Shown: positions 52,601 through 63,800 of the stretch, piece by piece
Numbering within the stretch: the first letter of the stretch is position 1
Layout: each line of letters opens with the position of its first letter
Assembly: GCF_027942865.1 (NCBI RefSeq)
Contig: NC_134526.1
Coordinates: 5,769,284 to 5,833,283 of the forward strand
DNA: 64,000 nt
Direction: 5' to 3'
Origin: Odontesthes bonariensis
Lineage: Eukaryota > Chordata > Actinopteri > Atheriniformes > Atherinopsidae
Translations under genes and position numbers: made by a program
The notes under the pieces: generated by a model
Told to the model about the DNA's origin: nothing
The model's database searches: none
Seen by the model: only the letters and a program-made list of their open reading frames with translations

Positions 52601-55600
52601 AAAATAGTGCTGTTCCTGCACTTTACTTCTTACATTTTCTATTTTCGTGAAGGTGTATGTAAATAAACTCAATTTCCAAAGAAAGCCACAGGTGTAAGCT
52701 CTCAAATACTTTTTGAATTTTGTTTCTATCTGCTACAGAGGCTGAGAAATCAATCATTTAGTAATTGCTGAATTTCCAGAAAAACTTCAGGTTTTAGGAG
52801 GTCTTTCTGAAATCGCCCATAGGTTTTACAGGCATTCTTTTCCAGGCGTCTTAGGCCTAAATGGGTTAAGGATAATCTCAGTTTATCTGCACCACTCTGG
52901 CTGATTCTGTTGGACTCTGTGGATAAAATGAGTTAATTTCAAAGTATCCGTGAATCATGTTTAACGTGAGAAGTTCAGACGATGAATTATCCTACGACTC
53001 TACTGTCCATCTTTATTACCAGGTGAAGATCTATGACGGCAAAAGCATCGAATATCTGAGAGTTCAGCACACCTTCCTGGGAGCGCAGGTAAAACCTACC
53101 TTCTGAGGAAACAACATCCTTACAGCTTGGGTTTTAACCGACTGAACCTGAGGTGTGTCTGTCTCCTGCAGGTGGCGTCATACTTTGGACACAGTGTGGC
53201 TGTGGGTGACATCAACAGTGACGGGTGAGAACAGAGTTCAGTCACTTTCAGACATCAGAACAGACTCTGCCTCCTCTGTAAAAGTAGAACCTGTTTCTCT
53301 TTGCGGTTCTGCAGTCTGGACGACGTCTTGATCGGAGCTCCTCTCTTCATGGACAGAGTGATGGAGCAGCTGCAGGAGAGAGGACAGGTCTGAGAATCCC
53401 GTCTTTGTCTTTGCTCGGTGTTAGACACCCAATAAAAAAACACCTCCATGGGTGTTTTTATCCAGTCAGACTGAAGAATTTGTTGTTGGCTTTGGTGGCA
53501 GGGGGTGACTCAAAAACAAAAATTCATCCCTTCTCAGTGTGTTAGATGCATCACTCACTGTTAGGGATGGGAATCGAAAACCGGTTCCCAGTGTTTCAAT
53601 TCCTTGGAATCGTTTGGCAATTTTATCATTAACGAATGACGTCACCGCGCACGTTGTGTGGCGAGTCCAGTGCAGCCAGCAGTCAACAGTAAACATGGCG
53701 CCCAAGCGGAACAAACGCTCGAAAGTTTGGTTACACATCCCTAAAAAAGACGACAACAGGGCAACTTGCAAAGTGAATATTTCACCAAAGGGAGGAAATA
53801 CTACCAACATGCAATAACTATGAATGAATGTTGCGTTTTCCATCCGCTCCGGACTAACGTTGGTGAATCTGAACTCAGCAACGTTAGCAACGTTAGCATG
53901 TCCTCGGCTAACACTGCAGGTAACTAACTAACTAACTCTGCCTATCATGTTAGCACCATTTGCCTCATTGTAAAAGCTCCTGTTAGTAACGGTTAAGGTT
54001 AAATGAATGCCTTCTCAGGCATTACATTTAGATGAAATCATGAAAGACAGAGCCTGACTGGCTCAGAGCCAGAGGCTGGTGGTACTACCCCCAGTTCACG
54101 TCTACCTCCAGCTTCTCCTTTCACCAGAGCAGGAAGAGTTAAATTACCCAGGCCAGGATAGACCAATGTGGACCTCACCGTTGTTGGGTTTGTAAGGTCA
54201 TGACTCGTGTTACTTCTAAGCTAAACAAAGTTGATGCTAATCAACCGGTTTGTTGTCCTTATTCTCCAAATGAGAATCGATAAAGAACCGAATCGTTAAG
54301 CAGAATCGAAAATGGAATTGGAATAGTAAAAATCTTATCAATTCCCATCCCTACTCACTGTATTCCTTCATTTGTTCAGGTGCTTTTGTACATGCAGAGA
54401 AGACACGCCCCCTTCACTTCCAAGCCTGACCAATCACTGATTGGCCCCTCCCTGTATGGGCGGTTTGGCTCCGCCCTCGCTGTGCTGGGTGACCTGGACA
54501 TGGACGGTTATCAAGGTGACCAGCTCAAAAGCCTTTCCGCAGAAAATGTTGTTTGGAGCAGTTAGGAAGATGTCTGTTAGTCTACTTTATGGAGCTATGT
54601 GCGCTGCTCCATTCACGGCTTTACAAGAACTCAGAGAAAAGTGGGAGAGAGAACTGTCTGTCACAATCAATGCTGTTGACTGGGAAAGTATATGGACTTG
54701 TGCTAAATTAATCTCAGTTTGTAACCGTTTCAAATCGATACAGATTAAGATTTTGCATAGGAAGCATATATCCCCTAATCACAGACATAAGTTCAACCCT
54801 AGTTTGTCTCCAATGTGTCTAAAATGTAAAACAGAAATTGGTAATCTAACTCACTGTCTTTGGTTCTGCCATAAGCTGCAGAAATATTGGTCTAATGTCT
54901 TTACAGAAATTGAAAAGATTCTGGGATTAAAGCTGGTGATGGACCCACTGTCTCTTATATCAGGCCTTCCTGCTAAAGGTGTGAGGTTAATAAATTAAAG
55001 ACTGTTTTGTATTCTTACATTTGCAGCGAGGAAGAATATTTTATTGCAGTGGATTAGCAATAAGGAACCAAATGTTAAAGGATGGCATAAAGGGCTGTTT
55101 GAGTTGGTGCCTCTGGAATACTTGACTTGCGTATCACATTCAAACTCCAAACAATTTTATGAGGTTTGGAAACCTTATTTGAATGACTTGGACCCCAATG
55201 TATCTTCCATTCTTCTACAGGGATTCTCTGGAAGGTCATAATAACGGGACACATTGTTGTGCACCCCTTCTTTTTTTCTTTTATTTACCCATTTATGTAC
55301 TTCTTTTTTACTGTCTTTATCGATATGGATACTGATTGTGTGTAACTGAGTCATTGTGTGTTGAGTGTTGTGTTGGAGTTTTGTGTTTGTTTATGTTGAA
55401 AAAGGAAAATTAATAAACACATTAAGAAAAAAAAAAAAAAGCCTTTCCGCTAAAAGATATCCACCTGAACATCATTAACCGTGACTGTCTCTGTGCAGAT
55501 GTTGCTGTCGGGGCCCCCTGGTCGGGGGACAGTGGGAGGGGCCAGGTGTTTATCTACCTGGGTAAAAGCGACGGTCTGTCAGCCACACCCTCGCAGGTGA

Positions 55601-58600
55601 TTGACAGCCCGTTGTCTGGAAGGACAGCGTTTGGTTTCACTCTGCGTTCGGGGGCTGACATAGATTCAAACGGATACCCAGGTACATTCAGGAGATACGC
55701 AGCAGATCGATCGATAAGGACAAACAGATAATCAATTCTCACCTGCTTTCTGTGTGTCTTGTAGATCTGCTGGTTGGAGCATGGGCAGCGGACCGAGCAT
55801 TTGTCTACAGGTGAGACGTCATGTGACCAACTGACAACAGAGTTAACCGTTTGAATCTGGAGGACGATTCTTTCTCACTTATTTCATCTCATTACCGAAG
55901 ACGTGTAACCATTCTGTTATCTGAAGAAGTCACAGGAAAACAATATCTGACAGTTTCTTCTCCGGAACCTCAACACAGAACTGTAACTCCAGTCAACTTT
56001 GTGCTCAGGTCTCAGGCTGTGATCCGACCCAAAGTCTCCGTCTCTCTGCTGCCGGACTTCCTGAATCCAGACGTCAAACTGTGTCATAGAGGAACCACCC
56101 CCGTGTCCTGGTAACTAACCGCTGAAATGTTCACACGTGCCACTGATTTCAAACAGGGTATCTGGGGTTTCTCAGATATCTCAGGTTCTGGTTCAAGTTG
56201 TGGTGGTTAGTCGCCTCACAGCAAGAGGGTTACTGGTTCGAATCCCGGCTGGAGCCTTTCTGTGTGGAGTTGGCATGTTCCCCCCGGGTATGGATGGGTT
56301 CTCTCTGGGTACTCTGGCTTCCTGCTACCCTCCAAAACAATTTAAATTTACCAGAGAAGTGAGTGTGCATTGTTTTTTGTCCCTGTGTGGCCTTATGATG
56401 GATTGGAAACCCACATCTCACCCAATGGCAGCTGGGATAGGCTCCAGCATCCCCTCCGACCCTGAATTGCATGAAGCAGGTATAGCAAATTAATGGATGG
56501 ATGGTTCCACTCCAGTTCAACTTTAGAGCTTTTGGGGTGGCAGTTGGCTCAGCATCTCACATAAGGAGAGACGCCACCTTCTGAGATGAGGTTGCTGAAG
56601 ACTCTGTTCAAGCTTTGGTTGTTTAGTTTCATTGAGTTCTGGCTCTGATGCTGCTGTCCAAACACATGGCTGCAAAGCAGACCTTAGCTTCTTTAAAAGG
56701 TACAGTCGGTTCTGTTCCTTCTTGTGGACAGCCTCAACATTGTATTTCCAGTTCAGTCTGTTGTCCAGGTGAACACCAAGCTTTCTGTAGTACTCCACTA
56801 CCTCCATCGCTTCACCCAAGAAAGACATTTTTAGCCTTGTTCCCACTATGCAGTCCGGTACGGGTCGGTACGGAACGGTACGGGTCGGGTCTCTTTGGGG
56901 TCAGCTTGCGTTCCCACTGTACAAAGACGACCCTCAGAGGTGGGCGGAGTGCGTGCCGAAGCGTAAATAGCAAATAACATCCATAATTTGGAACCACCTC
57001 CGAGCTTCTTCAGCTTAATGCCACACTGGCTCGCGGCCCGGTTGAAACCACTCTCTGCCATTTCTGCGGCAATCAGCTGGAAAACTTTTTGGTTTGGCAC
57101 AGCGCCATCGAGCTCCCGCTGCACAGCCTCCTCACCAACACCGGAGAGTAGAGCCTGGAACCGGTCCTGTGTGCTCGGTACCCCAAGCAGAAGGGTTACA
57201 GACATGGTAACGGTACGGATCGGTACGCTTTCGTGATAATGGAAACACTGAAATAAGCGAACCGTTCCATCCCGACCCGTACCGGACTGCATAGTGGAAA
57301 CACGCCATATGTTTCCATCCTTTAACACTGAGCAGTATTTAGCAACCCCGGCATAAACAGGGCTTCTAAAGGCTGAGGATGATTCATAAGCACCAGTCGG
57401 CTTCATTTAATACTGGGAATTCACTTAGGAAGTCGACCAGAAACAAGAGAAAGGTCCATTGGGAGTTTACCAGGTAAAAAGGTCAGAAAGCATCGAAGCA
57501 CTTTGAGCTAGTCCTCAGTTGGAACTCAGAGAAAAAGAAAAAGATGGTCGCCTCCCTTTGGAATTTATTTGGGCACGTCCGACAGGGAGGAGGCCCCACT
57601 GGAGGGATTATATATCCCATCTGGCCTGGCAACACCTCGGGTTCCCCCAGCAGGAGCTGGAGAGTGTTGCTGGAGAGGGGGATGTCTGAGTTTCCCTCCT
57701 GGACCTGTTGCATACACGACCCGACCTCGGATTAGCGGAATCCAATAGATGGAAGATTGCTTCTTTATTCTGGTGTTTTCTGGTGTTTTAGAGGTTCCAA
57801 CCATCAGGATGAGCACTGATGCAAATGAATTGACGCCAGTAAATTTGAAGATGCTGTCTGTGTCTCTTCAGTTTTGTCATCCAGATGTGCGTCCAGGTGG
57901 CTGGTCACAGAATACCACAGCAGACAGGTAATGTCCTCAGGTGAACTGGTCCTCAGATGATGTGGACTTCACAATATTTCACAGTAATTTGGAATCAGAT
58001 TTCTGTTTGCGTTCTGATTGGGTCCTGCAGCACTGAGGGTGGAGCTAGAGCTGGACAGGATGAAGCAGCCAATGGCACGGCGAACCCTGCTGCTGTCGAC
58101 CAGTCAGCCGCAAGAGATAATAAATCTGGTTGTTGAGAGGGAGGTGGGCGTGGCCTGTGTCAATCACACAGCCTACCTGAGGGTGAGTAACAGATGAGAA
58201 CAGGTGAGTCACACCTGACTCTGTGTAAACGTCACACTGTCGGACGTTCTTTCTTATGGGGACAACGGGTGTAATGCACGCCGTTACAGGTCATGTCTTG
58301 TAGTCTGTGGTTGTCACGGCGATGGCTAAAGTCTCCAGGAACTTAATGTCGCGTGATCTGAAGCCATGATTACACAACCGTGTGCATGTGTGTGTGTGCA
58401 GTCTGAAGAAGAAGTTCGGGATAAGCTGAGTCCGATCTTCATCACTGCTAACATCAACCTCCTCAACACTACCCAGCATGCATTGCTGCATGGTCAGACA
58501 CACGCGGCTGCCCAGGTTAGGTGAACACTCACGTATGCCCATCTCTGTACAGTGTGTCATTCTCCATCAGTCAGAACTGTACTCTGACCCTCACCTGAAA

Positions 58601-61600
58601 CTGAAACCAGGTGTGAACTAACCCAGCCAGCATGTCCATGTGGGGCCCATGAGGTTTAAATTTGGGCTGCAGATAAGGGTCCCAAGTGGGTTTGTGGCAG
58701 GAGCTGGAGAGTTTCCACGGTGGCCCCACCTGTGTTTGCCCATATGGGTTTCAAAGTGCAACTTGAAGGGTTAGGGTTACCCTAAGCCTTAAATTATTCC
58801 AAAGGCAATACAGATAAACACATCACACAAGTAAAAGAATGTTCACATTCAAATTGGCTAAATGCAAAGTCCAACTAAAGCCACACAGCAACTTGAAACC
58901 CATATGGGCAAACACATGTGAGGCCACCGTGGAAACTGCGGACAAACCCACTTGGGACCCTTATCTGCAGCCCAAATTTAAACCTTATGGGCCCCACATG
59001 GACATGCTGGCTGGGAAGGAGCAGATAAATGTCCTCACAAAGATAGACTAATCACCATCCTGTGTGTGTGTGTGTGCAGACCAGGATCATCCTGGACTGT
59101 GGGGACGACAACATCTGTATTCCTGATCTGAAGCTGAGCGCTGAGCCGTGAGTCCACTACAAACACACTTCACAATCATGGCGGTCCTCACTTCAGAGGG
59201 TTTCATCTTCTGCTAAGGTCCTCACAAACCCTGAAGTACCAACACCTGTGTGTGTGTTAGCGTGTCTAAGAGTGTGCAGGTCGGCGATGATCAGTCGGTG
59301 TTGTTGTCGGTGTCGGCCTTAAACGATGGCGAGGGCGCATATGAGACGGAGCTGGTGGTCCGAATCCCAGAGCACACACACTTCCAGAGCAGTCAGGTGA
59401 CAAAAACACACACACTCAGAGCTGATCAGAACCTCGGAGCTGATCAGAACCTCAGAGCTGATCAGAACCGAGCCCCTCAGGTTGTGTTTACAGGAAACAA
59501 ATGTGTGTTTGTGTGCTCACAGGGTGCCCACAGGCTGGTGTGTGTTCAGAGGAAAGACAACCAGACGGTGGTGGTCACATGTGACCTCGGGAACCCCATG
59601 AGAAAAGGACACGCCGTGAGTGATTCCGCACTTCCTGTTCACGGTTTCTGAGCCTCTGCTTGTGTTCTGAAACATCCGATGGTCACTTCACAACCACAGA
59701 CATTATTGATATTATTGATATTAACCAGTTTTAAAATGTGTCTAAAATAAAAACTAGGGATGGGCGAGTTATTATCGCTTTAACTCGTTAATTATTTAAC
59801 GCCGATAAATATTTTATCGCGCAGGTTTTATTATTTTCTTTAAAAAAAAATTTTGGGGGGGGCTTTTGTGCCTTTAATGGAAAGTTCAGCGAGACAGGAA
59901 GCAGGGGACAGAGAGAGGGGGAACAACACGCAGCACATGGCTGTGCTGCGGGACTCGAACCGGGGCCAGCTGCAACGAGGACTATAGCCTCTGTACATGG
60001 GGCGCCTGCTCAGCCCACTACGCCACAGACCACCTATGTTTTATTATTATGGGTGCCAATGCCGAAGGCATTAGACACACATCTTACTCTTGTGCCAGAC
60101 TCTTATTTTTCCGTTTCCGCCCTAAAGTTCGGCACGCTACTAGTCTGGCAGCGATACTCCGACCGACATAAAAAGCACGGCACTGCGTGCATATCGATCG
60201 GGAATGGTGTGCTATTTCGTTTGGCTCTCATTTGTCAAAAGGAATTCCGGCAAAATGGTAAAAAGTCGGAAAAATTCGGATGGAAAAACGCATTGAAAAT
60301 TTAAAAAAAGGCGATTTTGGGCCTAAATGAGCTTCAAAATGGTCTTTTCAGAGGCCTCTTAACTCAGCCATACAGCATAGCATAGACCTCATTCAAAGTT
60401 TATTTGTGACACGAGACCCTCGGCTTTAACTGAATCGAAGGGTTTGTATATATCTTATACAGCTTTGACACAACGGGAGTTTACGTTTTAGGGAGACAAT
60501 GTGTCAGGTCCTGCGTCTCTCCCACTCTGCTTCTCACTCTGAATTTCATTCTGCACCGATTCGTCAAACAAATCTCTCTCATGTCCGAAATATCTGGCCG
60601 ATCTGGACAAATTTAATCTCAAAACGTAGGCATTTTTGTCCTCTTTCAGACAATGTCCCACTCATTGACCTCTGCCACACAGATTTATCACAAATTGCCT
60701 CTGAGCACAGAGAGTCGTCCCTCCAACTGACATTCCGTCCATTATAAATGACTAAAATGATAAAAATCAATGTGTAAAAATTATTTTAAAACTGCCATAA
60801 AAATCGAGCCTTATATGGTAGCCGAATGAAAATTACACCGCTGGCTTCTGCCGTCCCTTGGGGCGCTCACGGTACAAAAATTATTCGGATACGACATTTA
60901 CTTTTCGAGCTGTGACCGTTTGTTCGAGAAAGTAGGCGAAAGTCCAAAATAGTCCATTTTAAACAGGTAAAAAGTCTGTGTCAGTTGGTGCAGCTGCTCG
61001 CGTGCTGACGAGCTGTCTCCTAGCAACAAGCTTAACAGCCTGCTCTGGGCTGAGACAGGCTGCTTATGAGGGCAAAGCCAAGATGGATGCCAAAGTGTAG
61101 CCATTTTGGGCCTTGCAGATGCCTTATCCAAATACCCACAATACAATGGGAAAATGCATTGAAAAACACTTAATATTAAGCACTTAAGCATATTTAAAAT
61201 GGCATAAAAGCTGTATTTCACACAGGACCTTGATAAAAATGACATAAATGTCTCCTCCATTTAGGGACTGGCAGAGGCGCAAAATGGAATGGTAAAATCG
61301 ATTGAAAAGCACAAAATGAGGCCATTTTGAAAATGCCATTAAAGCTGTATTTTAAACAGGACCTTGATAAAAAAAAAAATGACATAACTGTCTTCATCAG
61401 ACCTGTCTTAGGAATTTTGGGTGAATGCTGCTGTCCCAACTTCGACCCAAACTTCCCTAGTACTTGCTACCAACTACGCAAGTTGAGAAACGGCCTCTCT
61501 GAGTACTCTAAACACTACAATACCCACAATCCTCAGCTGATGCTGCCATGGAGGAGGCATTATTGGTCAGTTGTCACATTGGCAACAGGTTGATTAAAGG

Positions 61601-63712
61601 TTTCTACCTTTAAGACAAACCTTTAATCACAAAAAGAAGCTGAGAAGATTCCCTTGTCTAAAGTTTCTAATGATCCGTGATGGTAAAGCTCTCCTCTCTG
61701 TACTTCTGAACCTCGCTGCTACCACCAGAGGAGGGAAGAAGAGGGAGAAGAGTTGTGTTCCTGGAATTGGAGCACAAACAGCCAGGGCGACATCACCATA
61801 CCATGTTCAGGTTAAGGTGCCAAGGTGAAGGCTGAGACCATGAGTCATAGGACAGGGACCCTGAACCTGACCTCCGTGCACACCCTGGTCTGGTGTAGCA
61901 TCGGAGCTGTGCAGTCGTCCAGTGGAGAGGGAGGCTTGCCAAGAAGTGGTTTAACCATGGGGCGCCACTCTTCAGATGACAACCATTATACCCCACCTGG
62001 TGGTGTTGGCTGGACACGGTCTTCTGTGACCAACAAAAGAGGCCCGGATGGCGGTGAATGCCTGGGTGCTTCATAGCCCACAATGAAGCTCTGCTGCGTA
62101 ATCATGTCCAAACTGATCATGTATTTACATGTGTGCCGTGTTGGTGGTTGCTTGGCCTCCCCGGTGATTAGACTTTCAACACCGCAGGGTTACAGGTGTG
62201 ACATCATCAATCATGGCACCCAGGATACTGTGATAGGTGCATTGATAGATTGATTGGCTGGTTGATCAGTAGTTGAGATCATCTGGTTGTAATGAAGGCA
62301 CAGCTGGTTTCATCTGCCTCTGAGCCTTTCGGTCTTATGTCTGTGGGCTTCATGCAGCCTTTGAAGACAGCTGTTAATGTTGTGATGCAGATGTTTTGGT
62401 TGAGATTATTGATCCGACTGATGATGTCATGTATGATCTCTCTCTGTCGACAGCTGGAGACATGTCTCCTGTTCAGTGTTGGTCACCTGGAGGAGGTGGA
62501 GAGTCACATCACCTTCAGACTCAGAATCCGAAGGTACAATCTTGACTGTAGAATAAACCAGATGCCCATGAGTCTGACCGTCTGACCCCCGTCTGACCCC
62601 CGTCTGTCCGTACAGTAAGAACTCCGTGAACGCCAGCAGCGACGAGGTGACTGTGAAGGTTCAGGTGACAGCTGAGGCCAAGTTGGAGATCAGAGGGTAC
62701 AGTTCAACAGGTCAGGTCATTGTTCATCGTCAGAGTCGATTTAAAGACTGAACAGGTCAACGTCCCTGTGCGTTCACAGAGGCTCCGCCCCTCCAGACGT
62801 GGTCTTGCCTCTCCCAGACTGGCAGCCAGCGGTGCATCCTGGGAGTTTAGAGGAGGTGGGCCCACTGGTGGAGCATGTGTACGAGGTCAGTCTGGCTCTG
62901 TCTAACACCTGATCATGAGTTGAAATATGAAATGCTCAAAAGCCGGCAGGTAAAAGTGAAGCTTGCCGTAACTTTAAGACGTAACTTGAATCCAGCCGTA
63001 CTGACCTGTACGGTGATCTCCCACAGAGGAGGTTAGGAGCAACAGGAAGTCTGGAGGTTTTCTCACACGGTCCACAGCATCTGATGACTGTAATGATATT
63101 GATGATGTTGTTCTGTAGCTGAGGAATCAGGGCCCGAGTTCAGTCAACGCACGGCTGACGGTGGACTTCCCCTCCACCTGGCGACATCACTTCCTGCTCT
63201 ACATCTTCTCCAATGCCTCTGAAGAGTCCCTGACCTGCAGGACCCTGAACGCATCACAGATAGACCCGTTCAAGGTGAGGCACAGCCTCTCTGTACCTGT
63301 CGGTCTCTCACCCGCCTCTCTCTCACCTGTCTGTCTTCCTCACTTGTCTGCAGCTGCTGGGGAACTCCTCCGACGTTGCTGCAGTTTCTCAGGTCATCCA
63401 GCAGGAGGAGACAAACTCACACAGACAAACTGTTCACGTGGTAAAAACAGACTGCAACACACACTGTAACAATGAGGGACATGACTGAGAATAAAAAGAG
63501 CATATTAGAGAGGCAGAGGGGGGCATTAGTGCCTCTGGAACTGGAAACCTGCACATCTGGAAAGGCCCCATCAGTGCTGAAAGGTATAAACAGGTTTTAG
63601 AGCAAGGCCTTGCATGTTTCAGCAGGACAAAGTTAGACCACATCCTGCATCTATTCCAACAGCACGGCTTCGTAGAATCTGAGAAATGGAAATAATTCTA
63701 ATTCTAATTAAT

Positions 63713-63800
<88 letters not shown>

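Noticed and set aside
54441-54998. A 185-codon frame continuing past itga2b exon 13
   Set aside because: It combines exon 13 in another frame with L1 ORF2 C-terminus. The L1 is delimited by target duplications and the exon 14 junction fits the first frame.
57749-57931. Earlier reading of itga2b exon 17 as [13 protein letters not shown]
   Set aside because: That frame does not join exon 16. With acceptor 57871 and one base of T, the frame [18 protein letters not shown] fits the phase and the conserved alpha-IIb sequence.
61793-62083. 96-codon minus-strand frame in itga2b intron 22
   Set aside because: No recognisable domain, and an overlapping plus frame is equally open.
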